A stretch of DNA of 64,000 bases from Hymenobacter algoricola (GTDB lineage: Bacteria > Bacteroidota > Bacteroidia > Cytophagales > Hymenobacteraceae): the NCBI RefSeq assembly GCF_039539525.1, contig NZ_BAABDH010000110.1:40306-104305 (forward strand), written 5' to 3'. The translations under genes were made by a program, and so were the position numbers. Shown here in pieces: positions 42,949 to 53,599 of the stretch. Position 1 is the stretch's first letter, and each line of letters begins with the position of its first letter. A model generated the notes under the pieces. That model did no database searches and was not told where the DNA came from. It saw nothing but the letters and a program-made list of their open reading frames with translations.

Positions 42949-45372
42949 TTAGTTGAGCTCCAGGCGGCGCTGCTCGGCTTCGGTGCCCTGGCGGCGGGAC
43001 TTGCTGGACTTCACGTTCTTGTTGCCAAACTTGTAGGTGAAGTTGAGGCGCACGAACTGGCTTTCGGCTTTGGTTATGTTGGTCGAGTTCACCCCGTAAG
43101 AGCTGACGTCGTAGCGGCTGTTCAGCGTGTTGAAGGCATCACTCACGTTGAGCGTCAGGTTGCCGGCCCCTTGCAGCACGCTCTTCGACACGCCCAGGCT
43201 GGTGGTGTAGTGCGACTTGAAGGCGTAGGCCCCGAAGCGCCACGGCAGGAAGTAGTTGGCGTAGAGCTCCAGCTTGAGGCCTTTGGCCAGCGTGATGCTG
43301 TTGTTGGTGACGAAGTAGGCGGTCGGCGTGGCGGCGTTCAGGCCGGCTTCGGCCGTCGAGTAGATCCGGGCGTAGCTGAGGGCAGCCGTGTTGTTGGTGC
43401 TCCACTTGTTGCTCAACAGCTGCTTGGAGTGCGACACCATCAGGTCGACCGATTCGCCGCGGCTTGCATTTTCGAAAGTGCTCAGTACGGCAGTGGCATC
43501 CTTGGGACGGTACACTTCGGTAAGCACATTTTGGTGCCGGCTGTAGTTGATGGAGGTCGAAAGCTCGCCGTGGTAGACGTGGGTGAAGGAGAAGTTGTCG
43601 GAGATTGAAGGCCGGATCGTGGGGTTGCCCTGGAAGTAGTAGTACTGACTCACGTAGGTTACGAAAGGGTTTACCACGTCAAGCTTGAACCGGTCGATGC
43701 GGCGTTGGTAGGCCAGGTTGAGCTGCTGCTTTTCGGATAGGGCGTAATCCAGCGACAGGCTCGGAAACAGGTTCAGGTAGTTGCGCTCCGTAACCTGGCC
43801 CGTGGTCAGCGACGTGCCGGTGGTATTGGTTTGCTCGGCCCGCAGCCCGGCCACGATGCTCACCTGTTCCACCTTCTTGCTCAGATTGGCATACAGCGCG
43901 TTGATATTTTCGCGGTACACAAAGTGGTTGGTCTTGCCCGGGTCCGTTTGCCAGCTGCTGCCGGCGGCCAGCTGCTCCCAGCGAATATCGTTGTCGGTGC
44001 GGGTGAAAGTCGTTTTGGCTCCCAGCTCCAGGGTGGAGCTTTCCAGGGGCCGGGTATAGTCCACGGCCACCGACTTGACTGAGTTGTCGGCCGGCGAGTT
44101 GTTGCGCAGGTAGCTGGGTGGAGCATAGGGCGTGCCGCTGTCATCCAGGAAGTTGGTGCCAATGTCGCCGTGCACGGCCCGGTTGTAGCCGAAGTAGTCG
44201 GCGCTCAGCCGCAGCTCGGTGCCGGGTTTACCGGCCGTGGAGCGGTAGTAGGCATTCACGCTGGGCATCAGAAAGCGCGTCTGTGCCGTTGACTGCACGG
44301 TGGAGAGTCGCGGCAGGCCCCCGGCCGGGCTAGCCAGGATGGAGGTAGTGCCGCCCACTCCGTCGCGCAGGTTGACCAGGGTCTTGACCAGCACGCCCAC
44401 TGAGCTTGTTTTATTGAGGTCGTAGTCAAAGCCTAACTTGGCAGAGTGGCTCCGGCGTTCGTTTACCGTGTTGCTTTGCTCGTTTAGCTGGGCCTCGCTG
44501 CTGATGGAGCGCTGGCTCTGGGAGCGGATGAACTGCTTGTTGCGCAGGTAGTCGTAGCCGCCGTAGAGGTTGAGCTTGTTCTGGCGGTAGTTCAAGGACA
44601 GGCCGGTGTTGTAGCGGGCGTAGCGGCCCGCGCCGATGCCCTCGCTAAGGCTGCCGTTGGTGCCGAACCCGCGGTTTTTGGTGGTGGTAATATTGATGAT
44701 GGATCCTCCCTGAGCATCATACTTGGCGGAGGGGTTGGTGAATACTTCCACCTTGTCGACCGTGTTGCTGGGCATGGCGGCCAGCATGGCTTTGAGGTCG
44801 GCGCCGCTTAGGTTTGTGTACTTGCCATCGAGCAGTACTGTGGCCTGCCGGCCCCGCACCGTGTAGCCGCCGCCCGATTCGAGCACCCCGGGGGCCCGGC
44901 TGAGCACCTCATCGGCAGTGCTGCCGGCTGCAATGGGACTGCTCGCTACATTGAGCACGATTTTGCCGGCCTGCTGCTCGATGAAGGGCTTGGTACCGAC
45001 CACCGTCACTCCCTTCAGCAGCTTGCGCTCGGGGGCCAGTGCCACTACCAAGGCCGGACCGGCCGGAGCACCAGGCCCCGCTACCACGGGCTCGGTTAAG
45101 AAGTCTTTGTAGCCCAGATACTTTCCTGCCAGCGAGTACTGGCCAGCGGGCAGGCCCTCAAAGGTAAAGGCCCCCTTGTCGTTGGTCAGCGTGTTGAACA
45201 ACACGTTGGAGCTACCGTAAGGCCGGACCAGCACAGTTACGTAGGGCAGAGCCTGGTGCGTCAGACTGTCGGTAATGGTGCCCGAGAGGCTGCTGGCAAC
45301 CTGCGCGGTGGCGGTATGTCCGCTCAACTGAACGGCAGCTACCAGGAGCGTTAGGGTAAGTGGATATTTCAT
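42949..45372 (-). CDS. Outer-membrane beta-barrel protein with CarboxypepD_reg and plug-like domain
   Basis: 807 aa. A signal peptide (MKYPLTLTLLVAAVQLSGHT) is followed by a CarboxypepD_reg-like domain (LSGTITDSLTHQALPYVTVL), a TonB-plug-like region (TADEVLSRAPGVLESGGGYT, VRGRQATVLLDGKYTNLSGA, VDKVEVFTNPSAKYDAQGGS) and a long C-terminal barrel of the OMP_b-brl_3 type ending in FVRLNFTYKFGNKNVKS. It is first in line before the precursor array. Barrel proteins of this type recur in Bacteroidota peptide clusters; release of the mature peptides or uptake/immunity are possible roles. Confidence 0.88.
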   Translation of the reverse strand: MKYPLTLTLLVAAVQLSGHTATAQVASSLSGTITDSLTHQALPYVTVLVRPYGSSNVLFNTLTNDKGAFTFEGLPAGQYSLAGKYLGYKDFLTEPVVAGPGAPAGPALVVALAPERKLLKGVTVVGTKPFIEQQAGKIVLNVASSPIAAGSTADEVLSRAPGVLESGGGYTVRGRQATVLLDGKYTNLSGADLKAMLAAMPSNTVDKVEVFTNPSAKYDAQGGSIINITTTKNRGFGTNGSLSEGIGAGRYARYNTGLSLNYRQNKLNLYGGYDYLRNKQFIRSQSQRSISSEAQLNEQSNTVNERRSHSAKLGFDYDLNKTSSVGVLVKTLVNLRDGVGGTTSILASPAGGLPRLSTVQSTAQTRFLMPSVNAYYRSTAGKPGTELRLSADYFGYNRAVHGDIGTNFLDDSGTPYAPPSYLRNNSPADNSVKSVAVDYTRPLESSTLELGAKTTFTRTDNDIRWEQLAAGSSWQTDPGKTNHFVYRENINALYANLSKKVEQVSIVAGLRAEQTNTTGTSLTTGQVTERNYLNLFPSLSLDYALSEKQQLNLAYQRRIDRFKLDVVNPFVTYVSQYYYFQGNPTIRPSISDNFSFTHVYHGELSTSINYSRHQNVLTEVYRPKDATAVLSTFENASRGESVDLMVSHSKQLLSNKWSTNNTAALSYARIYSTAEAGLNAATPTAYFVTNNSITLAKGLKLELYANYFLPWRFGAYAFKSHYTTSLGVSKSVLQGAGNLTLNVSDAFNTLNSRYDVSSYGVNSTNITKAESQFVRLNFTYKFGNKNVKSSKSRRQGTEAEQRRLELN

Positions 45373-45948
45373 GATGGCAGCGGTTAGTTGGTGACGTAAA
45401 TATGTCAGAGCAGATAGGCGAAAAATATTTTTTTACACCAATTCCCCTTTTGTCGGGACGAACCATAATCCTGCTCTAACCTTCAGCAAGACAGTATATT
45501 AAGCGATTTACGACGCTCTTCTTCCGACCTGATGACACAAACCTAGCGAGGGTGTTTGGGCGTCCCAAAACTGTTACACCAACCTCAGGTATCTAAGGAC
45601 CAAAGGGAGTAAAAAGGGGGATGTGCCCCTGGTTCCGGGGCCGGCTGGCGCAGCGGATACGCCGCCCGTTAAGACGGCGAAGAAGGGGGAAGAAGCGGGT
45701 TTGGATCTGCAAGCAGACCGCAGGAACTTGCCTCCAATGGCAACGACAGGTAGGGATGAGGTTAGATGGCCCCATGGGGCGTTGGTCACAGCTGGAGCGC
45801 GCCCCACTATTCCCGGTACTGCAGCGGCCGCTCAGCGGTGCGGATCCAACTAACTTTATTGGCGAACTTGCGGCCCTCATCTTCCTTTCGCAGGTCGGCT
45901 GCTTCCCTTTGCGGCTAATCCGCTGTCCAAGCCGGTCATCTTCCTTAT
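45373..45948. other. 576-base region with no supported gene
   Basis: The left part carries AT-rich sequence upstream of the barrel gene (ttttttacacc around 45430), probably its promoter. The rest has several overlapping open frames on both strands (for example 45574-45807 minus) with Arg- and Pro-rich translations that look like chance. No RNA gene was recognised. Confidence 0.4.
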
Positions 45949-46503
45949 ATGATTCACCTCCTGGGCATTTCCGGCAAGCGCGGCAGCGGCAAAGACACCG
46001 TGGCCCGCCTCATTCAGCAGCTGCAGCCCGAGCGCCACTGGCAGATCCTGTCCTTCGGCGACGCCATCAAGGCCGTATGCGCCACGCTGGCCGGCGAAGA
46101 TGTGGCGCCCTACTACACCCAGACGGGCAAAACCGAGCTGCTGCCCGCCTTCGGCCGCACCCGGGGCGAGATGCTGCAGCAGGTGGGCGGCGCGCTGCGG
46201 GCCTGGAACTACGAAATCTGGGTGCAGGCCTTTTTCGCCCGGCTGCCCGCCAACACCTTCGTGATTGTGCCCGACGTGCGCTTTCCCAACGAGGCCCAGC
46301 CCATCCTGGACCGCGGCGGACTGATGCTGCGCGTGGAAGGCGACCCGCTAACCCAGCAGGGCGACGGTACCCGCGACGACGCGCACCCCAGCGAAACGGT
46401 GATGGACACCTACGACCAGTTCGCGGCCGTGCTGCACAATACCGGCTCCCGCGCCGAGCTGGAGCAGCAGGTGAAGCAGCTGCTGGCGGGGCTTGATTCG
46501 TGA
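45949..46503 (+). CDS. Deoxynucleoside monophosphate kinase-like P-loop protein
   Basis: 184 aa. Walker A is GKRGSGKDT (residues 8-16); ILSFGDAIKAVCATLAG and FVIVPDVRFPNEAQPILDRG match phage-type dNMP kinases (T4 gp1-like), as does the R-G-D-A-H region GDGTRDDAHPSETVMDTYD. It may phosphorylate dNMPs in the cytosol. It looks phage-related in origin, but base composition is like the chromosome. Confidence 0.75.
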   Translation: MIHLLGISGKRGSGKDTVARLIQQLQPERHWQILSFGDAIKAVCATLAGEDVAPYYTQTGKTELLPAFGRTRGEMLQQVGGALRAWNYEIWVQAFFARLPANTFVIVPDVRFPNEAQPILDRGGLMLRVEGDPLTQQGDGTRDDAHPSETVMDTYDQFAAVLHNTGSRAELEQQVKQLLAGLDS

Positions 46504-46520
46504 AGGAGTCTCCCCGAGGC

Positions 46521-46556
46521 ATAAAAAAAGCTCCCTGTTGTGACAGGGAGCCCTTC
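46521..46556. terminator. Hairpin terminator between convergent genes
   Basis: gctccctgt-tgtg-acagggagc with A7 on the left and a broken T-run on the right (cccttctt). Serves the dNMP-kinase gene and the minus-strand gene ending at 46577. Confidence 0.75.
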
Positions 46557-46576
46557 TTATGCCTGTGGAGGGTTGC

Positions 46577-48661
46577 CTAGTGGAGCACTTCCAGCCGTTT
46601 GTGGAAGCTCTGGCCATTGGCCGTGCAGGACAGCGTATACACGCCCGCCGGCAACTTCTCCGTATCGATGTGCATGCGGGTTGCCGCACTGTTGCCCTGG
46701 GCTACGATGCGCCCCAGGTTGTCGCGCAGGGTATAGACAATCGGCAGGGGCTGGCCGGGGAGCTCTTTTTTCAGCAGCGCTCTGGGGGCCACGATCAGCT
46801 CGAAGCCCGTATTGCTGGGATTAGGGAATATTTCCAGCTGGTCGCCGCTCCGGTACACTCCCGTGGGACCAGTGCCGCCGTACGGGCCATTCGGGTTATC
46901 ATTATCGCAGGGTATGCGCAACATGGCATTGGGGTTGGCCGTGGTGTACTCGCGGTAGATAGTCGTCGACAAGCCACAGGTATTGTCCGTGACTATGCAC
47001 GTCACGGTCACGGGTAGGTCGTACCCGTTCGGGGCAATAATTGAGCACCGGGGGGAATCTCCGGGACTACGGAAGCCGGGCGCCGAACTGGACCACCGGT
47101 AGGATACGGAGGGTTGCAGGTCGGGCCGGTCCACGCCGGCTTCAAAGTACATCGTGATTCCTGAGCAGACCAAGTCCGTTGCGGGCTGCTTTTTAAAGTC
47201 CGCCCGCGGTCCGCCCACCCAGATCTGCCGGGTCAGGGTACGAGGACCGGAGAAGCAGCCATCCGCATTGTAGTAGCTGGCCTTAACGGTGGCGACTCCA
47301 CTGTAGCCGGCCCCGGACGTCACATTATACGTGGCAGAGTTGACGGCAGCGCCCGTAGCGGCCCACTCGGGCACTATCGACCAGTTCACCGAGGCATTCG
47401 TCTGGACCGCAAAGGCCATCGTCGAGTTTTCGCACAGCTGGGTATTCGCGCTGCTGACCTTCTGGTTCTTTATGTCTTCGGTGATCCCGGCCTCGAAGGC
47501 AAACCATTGGAACAGCGTGGCCACGGCCCGGATGCTGAAGTTGAAGTTGACGTTGGCAATCTGAGCCGTATTAATGCTGTTGGGTGAGGTCCAGCCGAAG
47601 GAGTTATAGATGCTGGTAATGTAGGAATTCGACCCCTGCGACAAATTGGTATCTCCGTTTTTAAAATACTGTAGCCCCCCGGCGCTATAAGCTCCCATAT
47701 CGCTCGGATTGACCCCGCTCGGAAAGAAGTCAGCCAGCTGATTGACGGTATAGAACAGATACTTCGCCCGGTCTCTGCTACTGCTCAGGCAGTAGATATC
47801 GGATAACAGTCCCCCTTGCTGGGCAGCCGTAGCCGCCGACCAGGCGTTGGCGTTGTAGTATCCTCCCGGATCATTCTCGCACTCATTTAAGTCATTGTTG
47901 TAGTAATACGTGTTGCCCATGTCGTTTTCGTAATGGTCGGGCAGGTTCAGCGGGCAGGGATGCAAATGGGAATGGGAATGGGCCGGCACACTCATGTCGC
48001 CGAGCAGGTGGGCTACGCGGCCCAGCAGTTGGAGTGCCACGGGCTGCCCAAAGCCCGGATTAAACTGGGGCTGGTGGTAGTAGTTGCTGCGCCCGCTGCC
48101 ATCCGGGTTGCTGATGCCTTCCAGGAAGTAGTTCCCCTTGTAGAGTTCGGGCAACGACGTGTAGGTGATAATGTAGTTGCGCAGGTAGCCCACCCCGGGC
48201 ATTATGTAAGGAATGGTAACATCATGCATCCCGTTGCGGTCCTGGCAAAACAAGTAAACCCGGGCTTTTTCCCAGGCATTAGGAGCCATTGAGGAGCCAT
48301 TGGCATTCAGCGGTACCGACTCGTAGTTTTCATCGGCCCGGTCAGCGTCCCAGAAGTGCGTGATGGACGGAGTCAGCGTATTGAGGCCCAGCGTATAGCC
48401 ATACACCGGGTCTTCGACGTCCTCCCGCCAGGCCCCAACACCGATTGGGTAGCTGGTATTGAACGGCTGAGCATCGTTGCCCCTGCCGTGAAAGCCGAAC
48501 CCAATGGCATTGCGCAAGGTTGGGATGGCGCCAATCTGCTGCTCCAGATACAGGTAGGCTTCCTTGACCATGTGCTGATGCACCCATTCCTTGTGGGCGG
48601 AAGCTGGCAATTGCGCCAGCCATAGGCTCATAAACAAGCCGACAGATAACAGTTTTTTCAT
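46577..48661 (-). CDS. Secreted zinc-dependent phospholipase C/S1-P1-like protein with T9SS sorting domain
   Basis: 694 aa, started at MKKLLSVGLFMSLWLAQLPA (signal peptide ending ASA). HKEWVHQHMVKEAYLYLEQ at the mature N-terminus and VAHLLGDMSVPAHSHSHLHP (about 210-230) carry the His/Asp ligands of the zinc phospholipase C/P1 nuclease helical fold. The middle region (about 400-600) has Ig/PKD-like beta domains. The C-terminal about 85 residues (LEIFPNPSNTGFELIVAP to FHKRLEVLH) are a type A T9SS sorting domain, so the protein should cross the outer membrane by type IX secretion. Substrate unknown; nuclease or lipase are both possible. Confidence 0.8.
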   Translation of the reverse strand: MKKLLSVGLFMSLWLAQLPASAHKEWVHQHMVKEAYLYLEQQIGAIPTLRNAIGFGFHGRGNDAQPFNTSYPIGVGAWREDVEDPVYGYTLGLNTLTPSITHFWDADRADENYESVPLNANGSSMAPNAWEKARVYLFCQDRNGMHDVTIPYIMPGVGYLRNYIITYTSLPELYKGNYFLEGISNPDGSGRSNYYHQPQFNPGFGQPVALQLLGRVAHLLGDMSVPAHSHSHLHPCPLNLPDHYENDMGNTYYYNNDLNECENDPGGYYNANAWSAATAAQQGGLLSDIYCLSSSRDRAKYLFYTVNQLADFFPSGVNPSDMGAYSAGGLQYFKNGDTNLSQGSNSYITSIYNSFGWTSPNSINTAQIANVNFNFSIRAVATLFQWFAFEAGITEDIKNQKVSSANTQLCENSTMAFAVQTNASVNWSIVPEWAATGAAVNSATYNVTSGAGYSGVATVKASYYNADGCFSGPRTLTRQIWVGGPRADFKKQPATDLVCSGITMYFEAGVDRPDLQPSVSYRWSSSAPGFRSPGDSPRCSIIAPNGYDLPVTVTCIVTDNTCGLSTTIYREYTTANPNAMLRIPCDNDNPNGPYGGTGPTGVYRSGDQLEIFPNPSNTGFELIVAPRALLKKELPGQPLPIVYTLRDNLGRIVAQGNSAATRMHIDTEKLPAGVYTLSCTANGQSFHKRLEVLH

Positions 48662-48926
48662 GGGATGCAGCAAATGGAAGGTGGAAAAGAGTAGAAAGTC
48701 CGGAGTTGGCGGAAGGGCGCCGGTACTGCGTTGCCCGCGCCAGTCAGCAAGGCGCTACCCCAGCTTCCGATTGTCGAAAGTGCCTGATCCGCTTCGCCTT
48801 CCCGCTTTCGTTACACCAACTCCGGGTTGGGGAGGACCAACGCCCACTTGCGGGTTGTTCTGACCAACACGGCAGGGGCCGGCTGAATCAAGAGCCGGCG
48901 CACTACCGTTTGCCAGGTCCCCGCAA

Positions 48927-48962
48927 GCCGGCGGCTTTTAAAGCCGCCGGCGCTTACCTTTG
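48927..48962 (+). promoter_or_regulatory. pruA promoter: -7 box with adjacent palindrome
   Basis: TACCTTTG at 48955-48962 matches TAnnTTTG exactly. Directly upstream, where the -33 element should be, lies gccggcggctttt/aaagccgccggc (48927-48951), a 25-base palindrome that probably acts as an operator. The rest of 48662-48926 holds no gene. Confidence 0.55.
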
Positions 48963-48975
48963 CCTCGCTCCCTCC

Positions 48976-49003
48976 CCAAAAACCAAAAACCAAAAACGAA
49001 AAA
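48976..49003 (+). repeat. Heptamer repeat (ccaaaaa x4) before pruA
   Basis: Four exact-period 7-base units (ccaaaaa, ccaaaaa, ccaaaaa, cgaaaaa) end 7 bases before the pruA ATG. The same heptamer occurs before nuoH (60432-60459). Confidence 0.8.
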
Positions 49004-49010
49004 CCACCCC

Positions 49011-50675
<1,665 letters not shown>

Positions 50676-50684
50676 GCCATAGTT

Positions 50685-50750
50685 GAGGTTTTAAGCACTA
50701 AAAAGGCCGCTCCGGAATTCCGGAGCGGCCTTTTTAGTGCTTAAAACCTC
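50685..50750. terminator. 66-bp perfect palindrome acting as terminator
   Basis: Arms of 33 bases (50685-50717 and 50718-50750) are perfectly complementary with no loop bases; the core ggccgctccggaattccgga is flanked by A5 and T5 runs. It starts 9 bases after the pruA stop and works in both directions. Confidence 0.9.
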
Positions 50751-50760
50751 ATATAAAGAA

Positions 50761-50876
50761 CGTCATGCTGAGTGCAGCAAAGCGGAGCCGAAGCATCTCT
50801 ACCGCAGCGGTACTTCAATCAACCCAACGAAGCGGCAAAGATGCTTTGGCAAGCGGACGCCAGATCAAGCATGACG
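50761..50876. repeat. Palindromic dispersed repeat (cgtcatgctgag family), copy 2
   Basis: Left end cgtcatgctgagtgcagcaa and right end gatcaagcatgacg, with ccgaagcatctctaccgc facing gcggcaaagatgctttgg. Same design as 25450-25542. Confidence 0.65.
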
Positions 50877-50949
50877 TTCTGCTTTCGTTTCGTGCTTTTC
50901 CCAACAACGACGCCACGCGAGATTCCTCGGCAGGCCCGGAATGACTTTC

Positions 50950-53355
50950 TCACTTCCCCTTGCTCTCAAACGTATCCTTGACCCGGATATCCGTGGACGA
51001 GCTGCCCATGAGGACCTCGAACTGGCCCGGCTCCACCACGAAGTTCATGTTGCTGTCGAGCAGGGCCAGGTCGTCGGGGCGCAGGGTGAAGCGCACGGTT
51101 TTTTTCTCACCGGGCCGCAAGGGCACCCGCTCGAAGCCGCGCAGCTGGCTGTCGTAGGTGACCACGCTGCTGAGCTTGTCGCGCAGGTAGAGCTGCACTA
51201 CTTCGTCGCCGGCTACCGGGCCAGTGTTGGCCACGTCCACGGCCACCTCGATCAGGCCCTGGGGCGCGGCTTCCCTGGGCGTTATCTGCAGATTGGAGTA
51301 GGCGAAGGTAGTGTAGCTCAGGCCGTGGCCGAAGGAGTACAAAGCGCCATTCACGCTGGTATTGCCGGCGCCGTTGGGGCCGGAGGTGGGCTGGCCGGCG
51401 TGGGAGCCGGGCTTGAAGGGGAAGTTGAGCTCCAGCTGGCCGGTGGTTTTGGGGAAGGTCATAGGGAGCTTGCCGCCGGGGTTGTAGTCGCCAAACAGCG
51501 CTTCGGCCACCGCCCGGCCGCCGGTGGGCCCCGGAAACCAGGCTTCCAGAATGGCCGGCACGCTGCGGTCGGCGAAGTTGATGGTGAGCGGCTGTCCGTT
51601 GATGAGCACCAGCACCAGAGGCTTGCCCGTGGCCTGCAACGCTTCCAGCAGCTGCTGCTGCCGCCCCGGCAGCTCCAATGACGTGCGCGAGAGGCTCTCC
51701 CCTACCGTCTTGTCGTCCTCGCCCAGCACCGCCACAATGACGTCGGCTTGCTGGGCCTGGGCTACGGCCCGGGCAATGCCGGCCTGCTCGGCGGCCGTCA
51801 GCGGCGAAGGCACCAGCTCGGTATCGGGCCAGCCGGCGTGCACCACGTCGCAGCCTTTCTCATACTGCACTTGCAGGCCCGGCCCGGCGTAGGCCCGCAG
51901 CCCCGCCAGCACCGACGTGACCGGGTTGTTGGGGGGGCCGTAGCGGCTGATGGCATGGCTGGTAGCATCGGCCAGCGGCCCCACTACCAGGATATTTTTC
52001 AGCTTCTCCTTCTGCAGCGGCAGCATCTGCTTCTCGTTTTTGAGCAGCACCAGCGACTCCCGGTTGAGCTGCAGGGCCAGGGCTTCGGCGGCGGCGGTGT
52101 GCACCAGCTTGTCGGCCTGCCCGGGGTCGGCCACGTAGGGCTGGTCAAACAGGCCGAGGCGGAACTTCACGCTCAGCACTTCCCGCACCCGCGCGTCGAG
52201 CGTGGCCGGCGAAACCCGGCCGCCGCGTACCAGCTCCCGCACGTTGGTAATGTAGGCGGCGGGGCTGTAGAAGTTGGTCCACACGTTCAGGCCGGCTTCC
52301 ATGGCCATCCGGGTGGCGTCGGGGAAGTCGGTGGCCACGTGGTGCTTCTCGAACAGGAACTCCACGGCCCGGCTGTCGGACACCACGTAGCCGTCGAAGC
52401 CGAACTGCTGGCGCAGTAGCTCGGTCAGGAAGTAGCGGCTGCCACTGATGGGCTGGCCGTCCCAGTCGTTGTAGCTGCTCATTACGCCCAGCGGGTGGGC
52501 TTCCTGAATCACGCGCCGAAACGGGTAGAGGTATACTTGGTGCATTTCGCGGGGCGCCACATGCGGGTCGGTGCGGGCGTTGCCGTCGCGGCCGCCCTTG
52601 GGCACGCTGTACACGGCGAAGTGCTTGAGCGTGGACGCCACACCCTGGCTCTGCACGCCCAGGGTCATCTGCTTGCCCAGCTCGGCAATCAGGAACGGGT
52701 CCTCACCGTAGCACTCCACCACCCGGCCCCAGCGCGGGTCCCGGGCCGGGTCGAGGATGGGCACGTACACGTTGGTATAGCCCAGGGCTTTGGCTTCGCG
52801 GCCCACGGTTTCGCCGGCCTGGCGCACGAGGCCTTTGTTCCAAGTGCTGCCGATGCCGATGGGCGCGGGCAGCGGCGTGGCCCGGTCGTGGCAGAGGCCG
52901 TGGATACCTTCGTTGGTGAAGTCGACGGGAATGCCCAGCCGGGTTTCCTCCACAAACCAGTGCTGGATGGTGTTAATGGCCTTGGCGTGTTTGCTGAACG
53001 GGTAGGAGAACTGACTCTGGGCCTTGGGCGTATTGCGCAGGCTGTTGAGCTCCTCATCGATGTTGGCAATGCCGTCCTTCCAGATTTCGGTTTTCCAGCC
53101 CGCCGTCGGCAGCTCGTCCTTCAGCACCCGCCCGTAGCCGTAGAGCGTAGCCAGCTGGCACGACTTCTCCTCCAGCGTCATCTGGCCCAGCAAATCATCC
53201 AGGCGCTGGTCGAGCGGGCGGGCGGGGTCTTCGTAAGTGTCGCGGCGGCCGTTCTTGTTGAAGTCCACCCAGCCCTTGTGGTAGAGGCTTTTCTGGGCGT
53301 GCAGCGGAGTGGCACTCAGGCAGAGCAGCGCCAGCAGGATTATGTTTCGGGTCAT
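50950..53355 (-). CDS. bglX: Glycoside hydrolase family 3 beta-glucosidase
   Basis: 801 aa, started at MTRNIILLALLCLSATPLHA (signal peptide). GH3 N-terminal domain: TNEGIHGLCHDRATPLPAPI, LKHFAVYSVPKGGRDGN and FDGYVVSDSRAVEFLFE with the nucleophile Asp; C-terminal domain with VLGEDDKTVGESLSRTSLEL, and a fibronectin III-like end (VAVDVANTGPVAGDEVVQLY). Near the N-terminus DFNKNGRRDTYEDP resembles a calcium-binding loop. It releases glucose from beta-linked oligosaccharides in the periplasm. The gene stands alone. Confidence 0.93.
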   Translation of the reverse strand: MTRNIILLALLCLSATPLHAQKSLYHKGWVDFNKNGRRDTYEDPARPLDQRLDDLLGQMTLEEKSCQLATLYGYGRVLKDELPTAGWKTEIWKDGIANIDEELNSLRNTPKAQSQFSYPFSKHAKAINTIQHWFVEETRLGIPVDFTNEGIHGLCHDRATPLPAPIGIGSTWNKGLVRQAGETVGREAKALGYTNVYVPILDPARDPRWGRVVECYGEDPFLIAELGKQMTLGVQSQGVASTLKHFAVYSVPKGGRDGNARTDPHVAPREMHQVYLYPFRRVIQEAHPLGVMSSYNDWDGQPISGSRYFLTELLRQQFGFDGYVVSDSRAVEFLFEKHHVATDFPDATRMAMEAGLNVWTNFYSPAAYITNVRELVRGGRVSPATLDARVREVLSVKFRLGLFDQPYVADPGQADKLVHTAAAEALALQLNRESLVLLKNEKQMLPLQKEKLKNILVVGPLADATSHAISRYGPPNNPVTSVLAGLRAYAGPGLQVQYEKGCDVVHAGWPDTELVPSPLTAAEQAGIARAVAQAQQADVIVAVLGEDDKTVGESLSRTSLELPGRQQQLLEALQATGKPLVLVLINGQPLTINFADRSVPAILEAWFPGPTGGRAVAEALFGDYNPGGKLPMTFPKTTGQLELNFPFKPGSHAGQPTSGPNGAGNTSVNGALYSFGHGLSYTTFAYSNLQITPREAAPQGLIEVAVDVANTGPVAGDEVVQLYLRDKLSSVVTYDSQLRGFERVPLRPGEKKTVRFTLRPDDLALLDSNMNFVVEPGQFEVLMGSSSTDIRVKDTFESKGK

Positions 53356-53526
53356 CGGCAAAGCGGGCGGGAAATGGCGGAACGAGCCGTGAAAGTGTCG
53401 CCTTTTGCCGGGCAATACCCCCCGGCCCGGCGCCTTTATTTGCGCAAACGTTTACACCGGTTTGTTTAGAACTTCTCCGGGAAGTTTGGCCGGGAAGGCG
53501 TTTGCGGGCCCTTGCGGGCATAACCT

Positions 53527-53556
53527 TTGTTCCCAACCCCACAGGCGCTACCTTTG
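53527..53556 (+). promoter_or_regulatory. nuo operon promoter (TTG-N19-TACCTTTG)
   Basis: TTG (53527-53529) and TACCTTTG (53549-53556) with a 19-base spacer match the Bacteroidota housekeeping consensus exactly, 43 bases before the nuoA ATG. Confidence 0.8.
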
Positions 53557-53599
53557 CCCTCCAATGCCCGTTTATCCGGGCCTTTAACCGCCGAATCGT

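Noticed and set aside
45621..46496. 291-codon plus-strand open frame overlapping the dNMP-kinase-like gene in another frame
   Set aside because: The Arg-rich translation lacks any domain, while the overlapping frame has a Walker A and family motifs.
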